From contig CP053688.1 in the NCBI GenBank assembly GCA_013200995.1, positions 310,001 to 374,000 on the forward strand: DNA of 64,000 nucleotides, in the 5' to 3' direction. The notes beneath the pieces were generated by a model, which did no database searches, was not told the origin of the DNA, and saw only the letters and a list, made by a program, of their open reading frames with translations. The stretch comes from Arthrobacter citreus (GTDB lineage Bacteria; Bacillota; Bacilli; Bacillales; Bacillaceae_G). The translations under genes and the position numbers were made by a program. This document shows, piece by piece, positions 38,475 through 48,001 of the stretch (position 1 is the first letter of the stretch; every line of letters begins with the position of its first letter).

Positions 38475-39815
38475 ATGGAGAAAGATTGGAGTCACTTATT
38501 GGAAAAAATGCCTTTACGTCTTGCACCGAGCATGGCAAAGGATCATCCTAACTTACCGGTAGTTAAAGAAGAGGGTTGTTACTATTATGGTGTTGATGGT
38601 AAACAGTACTTAGACTTTACATCGGGTATTGCTACTACAAATGTTGGACATCGCCATCCTAAAGTAGTACAAGCAATTAAAGACGGAGCGGATTCTTTAG
38701 CTCATGGTCCTTCTGGAGTAATTATATACGAATCTATTTTAAAACTAGCAGATGAGTTGGCTGAAATTCTTCCTGGTAACTTAGATACTTTCTTTTTTGG
38801 AAATAGTGGAACAGAAGCAATTGAAGGAGCTATTAAACTAGCGAAACATGCTACTAAACGTCCATATATTGTTTCATTTATCGGTTGTTTCCATGGCCGT
38901 TCTATGGGGGCATTAAGTGTAACTACTTCAAAAAGTAAGTATCGAAAATTTTTACAACCATCAGGTTCCTATCAAATACCTTATGCAAATGTTTCAGAAT
39001 GCCCTGAAGGTTATGATGAAGAACAATATGTAGTTGAACAATTAGAAAAAGATTTTAAACGTTTATTTAATCACCAAGTAACTCCAGAAGAAGTTGCTGC
39101 AGTAATTGTAGAGCCTGTTCTTGGAGAAGGTGGATATATTGTACCTCCTAAAGCCTGGTTAAAGAAAATTCGTGAGATCTGTGATCAAAATAATATTTTA
39201 TTAATATTTGATGAGGTTCAAACTGGATTTGGACGTACAGGTGATTGGTTTGCTGCACATACATTTGATGTGACACCAGATATTATGGCGATTGCAAAAG
39301 GTATTGCTAATGGTATTCCATTAAGTGCAACTGTAGCATCAAATGAACTAATGAAACTTTGGCCACTTGGTAGTCATGGTACAACATTTGGTGGAAATCC
39401 AATAGCTTGTACAGCTGCACTTGCTGTTTTAGAAATTATTAAAGAAGAAAAGTTATTAGATAATACGAAAGAAGTTGGAGCATACGCGGTTGAAAAGCTG
39501 AATGAATTAAAAGAAAAACACCCTATGATTGGAAGTATTCGTTCAATCGGTTTAATGATCGGTATTGAAATCATTAACCCTGCGACAAACGAACCAGATG
39601 GTGATGGATTATTTAAAATTCTTGATCTTGCTTTGGAAAAAGGTGTTTTATTCTATTTCTGTGGTAACAACAGTGAAGTTATTCGTATGATCCCACCTTT
39701 AACAGTTACAAAGAATCAAATAGATGATGGGTTAGCAATCTTAGATGAAGCATTAACAGAATATGAGCAATCCATTGGATATGAAATATACGAAACAAAG
39801 GGCATTGGTTTCTAA
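38475..39815 (+). CDS. Class III aminotransferase (acetylornithine/4-aminobutyrate type)
   Basis: A 446-residue PLP enzyme. [16 protein letters not shown] is the phosphate-binding part. [11 protein letters not shown] holds the Asp that contacts the PLP ring, and the Schiff-base Lys is at about residue 275 in [20 protein letters not shown] follows. Substrates of this class are omega-amino acids such as GABA, ornithine or acetylornithine; the exact one is open. ATG 38475 is 7 bases from GGGAGGA. It sits between the binding protein and permease genes of an arginine-type transporter, so its substrate may be arginine-derived (inference). Confidence 0.88.
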   Translation: MEKDWSHLLEKMPLRLAPSMAKDHPNLPVVKEEGCYYYGVDGKQYLDFTSGIATTNVGHRHPKVVQAIKDGADSLAHGPSGVIIYESILKLADELAEILPGNLDTFFFGNSGTEAIEGAIKLAKHATKRPYIVSFIGCFHGRSMGALSVTTSKSKYRKFLQPSGSYQIPYANVSECPEGYDEEQYVVEQLEKDFKRLFNHQVTPEEVAAVIVEPVLGEGGYIVPPKAWLKKIREICDQNNILLIFDEVQTGFGRTGDWFAAHTFDVTPDIMAIAKGIANGIPLSATVASNELMKLWPLGSHGTTFGGNPIACTAALAVLEIIKEEKLLDNTKEVGAYAVEKLNELKEKHPMIGSIRSIGLMIGIEIINPATNEPDGDGLFKILDLALEKGVLFYFCGNNSEVIRMIPPLTVTKNQIDDGLAILDEALTEYEQSIGYEIYETKGIGF

Positions 39816-39830
39816 ACCAGTGCTCTTTAT
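39798..39830 (+). other. Hairpin over the aminotransferase stop codon
   Basis: GGGCATTGGTTT pairs with ACCAGTGCTC through two G-U pairs around the stop codon; CTTTATC follows. It may partly attenuate transcription into artQ. Confidence 0.4.
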
Positions 39831-39892
39831 CTAAACAGATATTGTCGAAAATATTTTGAAATTTTAAGTCAATCGTAAAGGAGTACTACAAT

Positions 39893-40552
39893 ATGAATTT
39901 AGATTTTTCACAAATTGTTCCTTCTATGCCATATATATTAGCCGGACTAAAATTAACACTACTTGTAGTTAGCTGTTCAATTTTATTAGGTCTAATTTTA
40001 GCAATATTACTAGCATTAATGAAAATTAGCCGTGCAAAATGGTTAGTTGTCATAGCTGATTTTTATACATCAATTTTTCGTGGGACGCCGATGGTTTTGC
40101 AATTAATGATCATTTATTATGGATTGCCACAATTAATTGGTTTCGATATTGAGAAGTTTCCAGCAGCGGTTTTAGCTTTTGGATTAAATTCCGGAGCCTA
40201 TGTTTCAGAAATTATTCGTGCAGGTATTTTAGCAGTTGATAAAGGACAACAAGAAGCTGCTTCTGCACTAGGAATACCTTATCGTAAAATGATGTCAAAA
40301 ATTATTTTACCGCAAGCATTTAAAAATATTTTACCAGCATTGATGAATGAGTTTATTACCTTAACGAAAGAATCAGCTATGGTTACTGTAATTGGTGCAT
40401 CAGATTTAATGCGAAGAGCATTTTTAGTTGGTGGAGAGACTTACTCATTTATGGAGCCACTTATTTTTGTAGCTGGAATCTACTATATTATAATTATGTT
40501 ATTGTCACTTCTAGGTAAATCTATTGAAAGGAAGATGCGTACAAATGATTAA
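39893..40552 (+). CDS. artQ: Amino acid ABC transporter permease (ArtQ/YqiY-like)
   Basis: 219 residues, the same as B. subtilis YqiY. About five membrane helices of the HisM/GlnP type, with the ABC-contact EAA loop [22 protein letters not shown] (about residues 121-142). [19 protein letters not shown] is the usual polar-amino-acid permease segment. AAAGGAG lies 9 bases before ATG. It overlaps the ATPase gene by 8 bases. Confidence 0.93.
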   Translation: MNLDFSQIVPSMPYILAGLKLTLLVVSCSILLGLILAILLALMKISRAKWLVVIADFYTSIFRGTPMVLQLMIIYYGLPQLIGFDIEKFPAAVLAFGLNSGAYVSEIIRAGILAVDKGQQEAASALGIPYRKMMSKIILPQAFKNILPALMNEFITLTKESAMVTVIGASDLMRRAFLVGGETYSFMEPLIFVAGIYYIIIMLLSLLGKSIERKMRTND

Positions 40553-41267
40553 AATTACGAATTTAAATAAAAGCTTTGGTAATGTTCATGTATTAAAAGG
40601 TATCAATACGATCATTGATCAAGGGTCTGTTGTAGCTGTAATTGGGCCGTCTGGTTCTGGTAAATCTACATTTTTACGCTGTATGAATTTATTAGAAACA
40701 CCATCAAAAGGTGAAATTTGGATGGATGAAATTGAAATTACAAATCCCAAAAGTAATATTATGAAAATACGCGAAGATGTTGGGATGGTTTTTCAGCATT
40801 TTCATTTATTCCCACATATGACAGTTCTAGAAAATATAACGTATGCTCCGATCAATGTAAAAGGTATGAGCAAAGCTGAGGCAGACGAAAAAGCCCAAAA
40901 GCTTTTAGATAAAGTAGGTCTTCTTGAGAAAGCAAATGTTTATCCGCCTCAACTATCAGGTGGACAAAAACAACGTGTTGCAATTGCAAGAGCACTTGCG
41001 ATGGAACCAAAAGTAATGTTATTTGACGAGCCAACTTCAGCACTAGACCCAGAGATGGTAAAAGAAGTACTTGAAGTAATGAAATCTTTAGCTCACACAG
41101 GTATGACAATGGTAATCGTTACACATGAAATGGGATTTGCAAAGGAAGTAGCAGATCGAATTTTATTCTTAGACGAAGGAAATCTAGTGGAAGATTCAAC
41201 TCCAAATGAACTATTCACAAGTCCAAAAACTGCTCGTGCAAAATTATTTCTTGATAAAGTATTATAA
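40545..41267 (+). CDS. artR: Amino acid ABC transporter ATP-binding protein (ArtR/YqiZ-like)
   Basis: 240 residues. Walker [10 protein letters not shown] (about 33-41), Q-loop QHFHLFP, signature [15 protein letters not shown] and Walker [15 protein letters not shown] are all intact, with the H-loop THEM. It energises ArtQ-mediated uptake. ATG 40545 lies inside the last codons of artQ (ATGATTAA overlap) behind GAAAGGAAG. The longer frame from 40524 lacks a ribosome site. Confidence 0.94.
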   Translation: MIKITNLNKSFGNVHVLKGINTIIDQGSVVAVIGPSGSGKSTFLRCMNLLETPSKGEIWMDEIEITNPKSNIMKIREDVGMVFQHFHLFPHMTVLENITYAPINVKGMSKAEADEKAQKLLDKVGLLEKANVYPPQLSGGQKQRVAIARALAMEPKVMLFDEPTSALDPEMVKEVLEVMKSLAHTGMTMVIVTHEMGFAKEVADRILFLDEGNLVEDSTPNELFTSPKTARAKLFLDKVL

Positions 41268-41276
41268 TTTGATTCA

Positions 41277-41319
41277 TAAAAAAGAAACTGAAGATAAAAT
41301 TTTCAGTTTCTTTTTTTTT
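41277..41319 (+). terminator. Terminator of the transporter operon
   Basis: AAAAAAGAAACTGA pairs with TCAGTTTCTTTTTT around a ~10-base loop, with a long T run. Confidence 0.9.
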
Positions 41320-41443
41320 ACATTAAGAGAGTATAAATTGGCAGCGGTGAAGAAAAGTCGACGAGAGATGCCAATTTTAGGTATAAGTGCAACTACGACT
41401 CTGTCTTCGCCTGACGGCTCGCCAATCGGCGAGTTTTCTTTAT
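41319..41443 (+). repeat. Dispersed two-hairpin element, copy 1
   Basis: About 120 bases, repeated at 50475. It has AAATTGGCA paired with TGCCAATTT around a purine-rich 25-base loop, a conserved linker TATAAGTGCAACTAC, and a terminator-like TCGCC-AATC-GGCGA hairpin followed by GTTTTCTTTA. It lies between the artR terminator and the convergent thioesterase gene. Confidence 0.85.
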
Positions 41444-41455
41444 GTAATTTAGACC

Positions 41456-41980
41456 TTAATCATCATTTTGTTTTAATTTTAAAGGCTTTGTAGAGATGAT
41501 TGATTCAATGTTTTTACTGATTAATTTATTATTTTTACGATTTTCAATTCGTGCTTTTGCAATCTCAGCTAGTTCTCGTTCTTCGTCGGTTTCAAGAATG
41601 ATTGTTGGAACTGGTACGGTCTTATTATCCTTCATGCCGACAAATGTTAAAAATGAAGTAGCAGCAACTCGACGATTACTAGTAATTAAGTTTTCTGCAA
41701 TTGCTTTTACAAAAATGACAATTGATGATGTACCAGTAACGACAACAAATGCCTCATAAGAAATACAGTCCTCTTCAGTTACTGGATGCAAAAAGTCTAC
41801 ATGATCAATTGAAGCAGTGACACATTTTAACCTCGAATGTTTAGCAGCTGTAATAGAAGCAATCATATCCATGTCAGCAAGAATTTTTCCACCAAAAAGC
41901 GTTTGGTGATTGTTTAAATCAGTAGGGAAAACCCGAACAGTTAAAGTTGAACGTGATTCATGACAATATTTAGAACTCAT
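41456..41980 (-). CDS. Acyl-CoA thioesterase (YkhA-like)
   Basis: 174 residues, single hot-dog domain of the cytosolic acyl-CoA thioester hydrolase family. The signature part is PTDLNNHQTLFGGKILADMDMIASITA (residues about 19-45), and VTASIDHVDFLHPV follows. It hydrolyses acyl-CoA to free acid and CoA; chain-length preference is unknown. AAAGGTGTG lies about 9 bases before ATG. A charged tail of ~45 residues follows the core. Confidence 0.9.
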   Translation of the reverse strand: MSSKYCHESRSTLTVRVFPTDLNNHQTLFGGKILADMDMIASITAAKHSRLKCVTASIDHVDFLHPVTEEDCISYEAFVVVTGTSSIVIFVKAIAENLITSNRRVAATSFLTFVGMKDNKTVPVPTIILETDEERELAEIAKARIENRKNNKLISKNIESIISTKPLKLKQNDD

Positions 41981-42215
41981 AAATTCACACCTTTTTTAGA
42001 ATTAGTATTAAAGAAAAGGATTAGAAAATCCCCTAGTTTTCAAAAGCACTACTACTTTTTATAATAGTGTTCATTTTTCATTTTCTTAGAATTCCTAACT
42101 TTTACATTCCTAATCCTTTTCCAAAAATAAAATAGTTAAGATCATAACTTTCTGCCCGACATGCCATTAATGAATCAATTACGATATTAAGTAAAACAAT
42201 AGTAACGGTGATGTT

Positions 42216-43181
42216 ATGTACAGAATTGGTTCAAGGATTGTGAAAACTGCATTGGGCAGTGCTGCAGCAATTTTTATAGCACAAACAGTCGGGATTCATT
42301 TTTATGGGTCTGCAGGAACAATAACAATATTATGTATTCAACCAACTAAAAAACGTTCATTAGATACAGCTTGGAGAAGGTTTACTGCATGCGTGCTCAT
42401 CATACTTTTTTGTATTTTTTTCTTTCATATTTTTGGATACACACCGCTAGCAATAGGATTATTACTATTATTTTTCATTCCATTTCTAGTAGCGCTTAGA
42501 ATTCAAGAAGGTGTTCTTACTAGTACAGTCATTATGCTTCATTTGTATGGATTAAAAAAAATAACTATTCCAATCATATTAGATGAGTTAACTGTTATTG
42601 TAATAGGAATTGGAGTGGCCTTACTTTGTAATTTATATATGCCTAGTTTAGACGATCAGATTAAAAGCTTTAAAGTTAAAATAGACTCTAAATTTTGTTT
42701 TATTTTCGAGAAGATTTCTATTTTTTTAAAAGAGCCGTCGAATAAGTGTTTTTTAGAAGAATATGATGAAACAGTAAAATTACTACAAGAAGCGAAAAAA
42801 ATTTCTAAATTAGAAATAGACAACCATTATTTTAAATCGTCGAATGACGAGGATTACGAATACTTTTTATTAAGAGAAAGACAGCTTGCTGCTATTCATC
42901 GCATAATTGAAACAGTTTGCAGCATTAAAGTAAGTAATGAGCAGTCGATCATTTTGTCAAAGTTTTTTAATGATCTAAGCTTTTCGATAAACCCGATTAT
43001 AAGTGGAGTTATTTGTTTGCATCAGTTAGAAGAAATTTATCATATGTTTCGGGCGATGCCTCTACCACAAACTGCTGATGATTTTGAAACAAGAGCAGCG
43101 GTTTTAACAATCATCAATGAAATGGAAAGTTTTTTAATTATGAAGTCAAAGTTTAAAGGGAAATATTCAACGTTAGCTTGA
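42216..43181 (+). CDS. yqjA: Aromatic acid exporter family protein YqjA
   Basis: 321 residues. The N-terminal half holds four or more membrane helices (about 10-35, 57-75, 80-95, 115-140) of the ArAE_1 family (FUSC-like). The C-terminal half is a soluble helical domain typical of this family. The start has only a weak ribosome site. It is followed 15 bases later by an L,D-transpeptidase gene, as in B. subtilis yqjA-yqjB. Transport substrate unknown. Confidence 0.85.
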   Translation: MYRIGSRIVKTALGSAAAIFIAQTVGIHFYGSAGTITILCIQPTKKRSLDTAWRRFTACVLIILFCIFFFHIFGYTPLAIGLLLLFFIPFLVALRIQEGVLTSTVIMLHLYGLKKITIPIILDELTVIVIGIGVALLCNLYMPSLDDQIKSFKVKIDSKFCFIFEKISIFLKEPSNKCFLEEYDETVKLLQEAKKISKLEIDNHYFKSSNDEDYEYFLLRERQLAAIHRIIETVCSIKVSNEQSIILSKFFNDLSFSINPIISGVICLHQLEEIYHMFRAMPLPQTADDFETRAAVLTIINEMESFLIMKSKFKGKYSTLA

Positions 43182-43196
43182 AGGGAGTAGATTGAT

Positions 43197-43703
43197 TTGC
43201 TTAAATTAGTTCTGGCACTATTTTTAGTAGTCGGTCCGGTTTGGCCACTTGGCCAAAATCCACAAGTGGGTGAGCCATTTATTATTATTAATAAGGAAGT
43301 AAATAATTTAGCATACGTAGAAGACGGTAAAATACAAGGAATCTATAAAATTGCTACTGGGAAAACGGCAGATTTAACGCCAGAAGGTATATTTAATATT
43401 ACATATAAAGCGAAAAATCCTTATTGGCGCAAAAAGAATATTCCAGGAGGGGATCCAAAAAATCCGCTTGGCTCTAGGTGGATTGGTTTTGATGCATTAG
43501 GAACGGATGGATCAATTTATGGAATACATGGAAATAATGATCCCTCAACTATTGGAAAGTATATATCAAATGGATGTGTAAGGATGTACACAAATGATGT
43601 AAATAAGCTTTATGATAAAATTCCTTATGGAACAAAGGTTTACATAACAACATCATCAAATTCGTTTGAACAATTAGCTCGTGAACATGGAGCAATCAAA
43701 TAA
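43197..43703 (+). CDS. yqjB: L,D-transpeptidase (YkuD domain)
   Basis: 168 residues. A short N-terminal hydrophobic signal (1-20) leads to export. The YkuD domain has the catalytic GIHGNND (His 111) and SNGCVRM (Cys 127) motifs. Such enzymes make 3-3 peptidoglycan crosslinks or link proteins to the wall. TTG start 43197 after GAAGGGAG. It is co-transcribed with yqjA and ends in a terminator. Confidence 0.88.
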   Translation: MLKLVLALFLVVGPVWPLGQNPQVGEPFIIINKEVNNLAYVEDGKIQGIYKIATGKTADLTPEGIFNITYKAKNPYWRKKNIPGGDPKNPLGSRWIGFDALGTDGSIYGIHGNNDPSTIGKYISNGCVRMYTNDVNKLYDKIPYGTKVYITTSSNSFEQLAREHGAIK

Positions 43704-43756
43704 TAAAGAGGATTCATCAGTTAGATTTCAAAATCTTGTTGATGTATCCTCTTTTC
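43704..43756 (+). terminator. Terminator of yqjA-yqjB
   Basis: AAAGAGGAT-t-CATCA pairs with TTGATG-t-ATCCTCTTT around a loop of about 19 bases, then TTCC. It may serve the convergent Prli42-like gene as well. Confidence 0.8.
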
Positions 43757-43797
43757 CATTGTATTTGTCAAATAGTTAAAGTCTCTACGCCAGTTCT

Positions 43798-43890
43798 TTA
43801 TAGTAAAGAAGCGATACCTGCAAGTAAAGTAGTAGCAAGCATTGAAATTAACATAATCATCACGACTATTTTTTGTGTTTTTTTTCTCAT
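43798..43890 (-). CDS. Prli42-like stressosome-associated miniprotein
   Basis: A 30-codon gene below usual gene-finder cutoffs. It encodes a Lys/Arg-rich start (MRKKTQK) and one hydrophobic helix (residues 8-30) ending LLAGIASLL. GGTGG lies 8 bases before ATG. Listeria Prli42 is a 31-residue membrane peptide that anchors the stressosome and senses oxidative stress; Bacillus genomes carry similar peptides. The match is by length, topology and my memory of family sequences, so function here is inferred. Confidence 0.7.
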   Translation of the reverse strand: MRKKTQKIVVMIMLISMLATTLLAGIASLL

Positions 43891-44014
43891 GTGATTACCA
43901 CCTTAAATTAAGAATTACATTTGATTAATAATTATTTATAAGATTAATACAAGTCTTGTCCTATTTTAGCATATGTATGTAATAAAAGCATCGGTTAAAA
44001 GGAGAGGTCAAGAA

Positions 44015-44422
44015 ATGTTCACAAATATAGATCATATGGCGATTTGTGTGAAAGATTTAAACGAGAGCATAAAAAAATATGAAAATGAATTAGGATTATC
44101 TTATTCTTATCGTGAAATAGTAAACGATCAAGGAGTAGAAATTGCATTTTTTGAATCAAAGAAAATCAATATTGAATTAATCCAACCACTTACTACAATT
44201 AACCCTGTACATAAATACATTGAAAAAAAGGGTGAAGGTTTGCATCATATTGCTTTTCAAGTTGATGATATTGAAAAATCACTAAATGAACTTAAAAAAC
44301 GTCAATTTAGTTTAATTAACCACTCACCTCGTAATGGAACTAATGGTTCAAAAGCTGTTTTTATACACCCTAAACAATTTGGCATGTTAATCGAAATTGT
44401 TCAAAACAAGGGGGAAGTATAA
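44015..44422 (+). CDS. mce: Methylmalonyl-CoA epimerase (YqjC-like)
   Basis: A 135-residue VOC-fold metal enzyme that interconverts (R)- and (S)-methylmalonyl-CoA. The metal ligands are in IDHMAICV (His at about 6), VEIAFFE/IELIQP and GEGLHHIAFQVDD, with Glu near the C-terminus (MLIEIV). AAAGGAGAGG fixes ATG 44015; the longer frame from 43973 is not needed. Its stop TAA overlaps the next ATG (TAATG), so translation is coupled. Confidence 0.92.
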   Translation: MFTNIDHMAICVKDLNESIKKYENELGLSYSYREIVNDQGVEIAFFESKKINIELIQPLTTINPVHKYIEKKGEGLHHIAFQVDDIEKSLNELKKRQFSLINHSPRNGTNGSKAVFIHPKQFGMLIEIVQNKGEV

Positions 44423-45963
44423 TGAGTAAATATGATGATCTATATAGACTGTATGAAAAAAAATCTGAAATAGAGCAAGGCGGTGGATTTGAACGGATCG
44501 AAAAACAGCATGAACGTGGAAAATTTACGGCTCGAGAAAGAATAGATCTGTTATTAGATGAAGGTAGCTTTGTTGAGTTATATAGTTTTGTAGAGCATCG
44601 TTGTACAGATTTTGGAATGGATGAGCAATCGGGAGCATGTGATGGGGTCGTAACGGGCTATGGAACGATAAATGATCGAACGGTTTTTGTATTTTCTCAA
44701 GACTTCACAGTATTTGGTGGGGCTTTAGGAGAAATGCATGCAAAAAAAATTAGTCAAATAATGGACCTGGCAGTAAAGTGCAAGGCTCCTATAATTGGTT
44801 TAAACGATTCAGGTGGCGCAAGAATTCAAGAAGGTGTACTTTCCTTGGATGGTTATGGACATGTCTTTTATCGCAATACGATCTATTCCGGTGTAGTACC
44901 GCAAATCTCAGTGATTATGGGCCCATGTGCAGGGGGAGCGGTTTATTCTCCTGCAATAACTGATTTTGTCATAATGGTTAATGGAAGTAGCCAAATGTTT
45001 ATAACTGGACCAAAGGTAATTGAAAGTGTAACTGGTGAAAAAATTTCTGCAGAAGATTTAGGTGGAGCGAAAGTACATAATGAAATTAGTGGTAATGCAC
45101 ATTTTCATGCAAAAACGGAAGAAGAGGCACTAAATGTAGTTAGAAACTTATTGGATTATTTACCCTCACATTGGGAAGAAAAAGCTCCTATTAAAATGAA
45201 GAATGACAAAGAGATTGATGATTTAATGGAATTAATACCTGATGAGAGTAGTCGGCCATATGATGTGAAAAAAATAGTCGAAATGATTGTAGATGAAGAC
45301 TCTTTTTTGGAGGTACATCAAGGCTTTGCAAAAAATTTAGTCGTTGGGTTTGCTAGGTTAAATGGAGAAGTATTAGGACTTGTTTGTAATCAACCTAAGT
45401 TTATGGCAGGCGGACTGGATTTACATTCTGCCGATAAAGGAGCAAGATTTATTCGTTTTTGTGATAGTTTTAATATACCGATTGTAACTTTTGTAGATGT
45501 GACAGGGTTTTTCCCTGGTGTAAAACAGGAGCATGGAGGTATAATAAGGCATGGCGCTAAGCTTTTATACGCATATTCTGAGGCAACAGTTCCAAAAGTT
45601 ACAGTCATTACAAGAAAAGCTTTTGGTGGTGCATACGTTGCTTTAAATAGTAAATCAATTGGAGCAGATTTAGTATTTGCCTGGCCAAACGCTGAAATCG
45701 CTGTAATGGGTGCTGCAGGAGCTGTAAATATACTATATGGAAAAGAAATTGCTCAAAGTAATCATCCTGATGAGATTAGATCTGAGTGGATGGATCTTTA
45801 TAAAGAGAAATTTTCAAATCCATATATAGCTGCAAAATATGGACTAGTCGATGAGATTATTGATCCAAAGATGACTAGAAAAAAGCTAATTCAATCTTTA
45901 GAAATACTAAAAAACAAAAATGAAAAGCGTCCAGCTAAAAAACATGGTAATATACCTTTGTAG
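44422..45963 (+). CDS. yqjD: Acyl-CoA carboxylase carboxyltransferase (beta) subunit, YqjD-like
   Basis: 513 residues, two crotonase-like carboxyltransferase halves. The N half has GGGFERIEKQHERGKFTARERI and the oxyanion glycines in ALGEMHAKKI and GPCAGGAVYSP. The C half has DVTGFFPGVKQEHGGIIRHGAKLLYAY and AFGGAYVALNSK. It transfers CO2 from biotin to propionyl-CoA or a related acyl-CoA. The biotin carboxylase/carrier partner is not adjacent; it may use AccBC or another set. Coupled to mce by a one-base overlap. Confidence 0.9.
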   Translation: MSKYDDLYRLYEKKSEIEQGGGFERIEKQHERGKFTARERIDLLLDEGSFVELYSFVEHRCTDFGMDEQSGACDGVVTGYGTINDRTVFVFSQDFTVFGGALGEMHAKKISQIMDLAVKCKAPIIGLNDSGGARIQEGVLSLDGYGHVFYRNTIYSGVVPQISVIMGPCAGGAVYSPAITDFVIMVNGSSQMFITGPKVIESVTGEKISAEDLGGAKVHNEISGNAHFHAKTEEEALNVVRNLLDYLPSHWEEKAPIKMKNDKEIDDLMELIPDESSRPYDVKKIVEMIVDEDSFLEVHQGFAKNLVVGFARLNGEVLGLVCNQPKFMAGGLDLHSADKGARFIRFCDSFNIPIVTFVDVTGFFPGVKQEHGGIIRHGAKLLYAYSEATVPKVTVITRKAFGGAYVALNSKSIGADLVFAWPNAEIAVMGAAGAVNILYGKEIAQSNHPDEIRSEWMDLYKEKFSNPYIAAKYGLVDEIIDPKMTRKKLIQSLEILKNKNEKRPAKKHGNIPL

Positions 45964-46002
45964 ACATTTTTTTACATATACAATATGGAGGCATGACTCA
46001 AA

Positions 46003-47121
46003 ATGATTAATGAACAACGTATAGTCGATGAATTTTTAGAATTAGTACAAGTAGACTCTGAAACTAAGTATGAAGCTGAAATTGCAAAGGTTTTAAAACA
46101 AAAATTGGAAGCCCTTGGAATGAATGTTTTTGAAGACGACACAATGGGTGTTACAGGTCACGGTGCTGGAAATATTGTTGCTACAATTCCTGCTACTAAA
46201 GAAGGAGTAGATGGTATTTTCTTCTCTTGTCACATGGACACAGTAACTCCAGGTAAAGGAATTAAACCATCAATTAAAGATGGCTACATCGTTACAGATG
46301 GTACAACTATTCTTGGCGCAGATGATAAAGCTGGTATCGCAGCATTTTTAGAAGCGGCTAAACAAATTAAAGAACAAAATATTGAACATGGTGAAATTCA
46401 ATTCATTATCTCAGTTGGTGAAGAATCTGGATTACATGGTGCAAAAGCAATGGATCCAAAATTAATCACGACTAAATTCGGATATGCATTAGATAGCGAT
46501 GAAGAAGTAGGTAATATCATCGTAGCAGCTCCAACTCAAGCAAAAGTTATTGCTACTATTTATGGTAAAACTGCTCACGCTGGTGTAGCACCTGAAAAAG
46601 GTGTATCAGCGATTACGATTGCTTCTAAAGCAATTGCTAGAATGCCACTAGGTCGTATCGACGAAGAAACTACTGCAAATATCGGCCGTTTTGAAGGTGG
46701 AAGTGCAACGAATATCGTATGTGATCAAGTGAATATTTTAGCTGAAGCTCGTTCATTAATCGGCGAAAAAATGGAAGCTCAAGTAGCTAAAATGAAAGCA
46801 GCATTTGAAGAAGTAGCTACTGAAATGGGTGGACGCGCTGAAGTAGAAGTACAAATTATGTACCCTGGATTTAAATTTGGTGAAGGAGACCACGTAGTTG
46901 AAGTTGCAAAACGCGCAGCAGAAAAAATCGGACGTACTCCTGCATTACAACAAAGTGGTGGTGGATCTGATGCCAACGTATTCGCAGGTCACGGTTTCCC
47001 AATCGTAAACTTAGCAATCGGTTATGAAGAAATCCACACAACTAACGAAAGAATGCCAATTAAAGAGCTAGTAAAAACAGCTGAAATGGTTATTGCAATC
47101 GTTGAAGAAGTTGCAAAATAA
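46003..47121 (+). CDS. yqjE: M20 family tripeptidase (YqjE, PepT-like)
   Basis: A 372-residue cytosolic dizinc peptidase. The first metal motif is SCHMDTV (His77, Asp79). The bridging Asp is in GADDKAGIAAF and the catalytic Glu pair in SVGEESGLHGAK. The lid domain (about 178-290) begins near KVIATIYGKTAHAGVAPEKG. It removes N-terminal residues from tripeptides. Codons look optimised, like bcd. GGAGG lies 11 bases before ATG. A palindromic terminator follows. Confidence 0.93.
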   Translation: MINEQRIVDEFLELVQVDSETKYEAEIAKVLKQKLEALGMNVFEDDTMGVTGHGAGNIVATIPATKEGVDGIFFSCHMDTVTPGKGIKPSIKDGYIVTDGTTILGADDKAGIAAFLEAAKQIKEQNIEHGEIQFIISVGEESGLHGAKAMDPKLITTKFGYALDSDEEVGNIIVAAPTQAKVIATIYGKTAHAGVAPEKGVSAITIASKAIARMPLGRIDEETTANIGRFEGGSATNIVCDQVNILAEARSLIGEKMEAQVAKMKAAFEEVATEMGGRAEVEVQIMYPGFKFGEGDHVVEVAKRAAEKIGRTPALQQSGGGSDANVFAGHGFPIVNLAIGYEEIHTTNERMPIKELVKTAEMVIAIVEEVAK

Positions 47122-47135
47122 TATATAAAAATGAG

Positions 47136-47169
47136 AAAGACGAAACACTTAAGTGTTTCGTCTTTTTTA
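47136..47169 (+). terminator. Terminator of yqjE
   Basis: AAAGACGAAACACTT / AAGTGTTTCGTCTTT, a nearly continuous palindrome with T tract. Confidence 0.93.
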
Positions 47170-47210
47170 ATACAACAATCTATTTTTAAAGCTTTAATCC
47201 TATTAAATCT

Positions 47211-47822
47211 TTAATTTGTACTTAATCGCTTCCTCCATACAAAATAGAAAATAGTTGCGACTAATAAAGCAGATGGAAAAATCACTAAACTATACTTTGC
47301 AAAAATAGAAGCTACTTTATCCCATTCTTCTCCAAAAATTTTACCTAATGTAATAAAAGTGAATCCCCATAAGATTGCACCAACAAATGCATACATAGAA
47401 AACTTTTTATAAGAATATTTATTAATGGCTGCAAAATATGCAGTCAAATGCCTTACCCCTGGAATAAAAAAACCTATTATCAGTATATAGGGTCCAAATT
47501 TTGAAAATAAACTTTTAGTGAATTCAATTTTTTTCTCAGTAATATGTACTTTCGGACCATATTTATTTAATAATGGTAAACCAAACATATATCCAAGTAA
47601 GTAACTTAAAGAAATACCACAAATGATCCCAATAATGGCACATGCTATTGATGGTATATAGGATAGTCTACCTTGAAACACATTATAACCTATATAAATT
47701 AAAAGAATTTCATCTGGTAAGGGTAAACCAATAATTCCTCCTATTAATGCTAAAATGATGCCTAAATAACCATAGTGATTTATTAATACGTTTAAATGAT
47801 GAACCATTGATTTAATACACAT
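47211..47822 (-). CDS. DedA family membrane protein
   Basis: 203 residues with about five hydrophobic segments. Two conserved DedA features are present: the acidic LPLPDEILLIYIGY segment (about 33-46) and FFIPGVRHLTAYFAA (about 118-132). DedA proteins are proton-dependent flippases or scramblases for undecaprenyl phosphate or phospholipids. The start is uncertain. ATG 47822 lies directly against GAGG, whereas ATG 47807 (five codons in) has GAGG 15 bases away. Confidence 0.88.
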   Translation of the reverse strand: MCIKSMVHHLNVLINHYGYLGIILALIGGIIGLPLPDEILLIYIGYNVFQGRLSYIPSIACAIIGIICGISLSYLLGYMFGLPLLNKYGPKVHITEKKIEFTKSLFSKFGPYILIIGFFIPGVRHLTAYFAAINKYSYKKFSMYAFVGAILWGFTFITLGKIFGEEWDKVASIFAKYSLVIFPSALLVATIFYFVWRKRLSTN

Positions 47823-48001
47823 CCTCGTTTTTTTCCGCGTGAAGTAGTTAGGCTAATTAATTTGAATAAGATAATATCATTTTGTACAAACAAAAGTATT
47901 TTATAGCATTTTCATAAATTAGGCAATTCAAAATTCAAATAATTTTGTTATTATTAAAAGGATTTAATAGTAATTGAAAAAAATTAAAATTAGGTGGAAA
48001 A

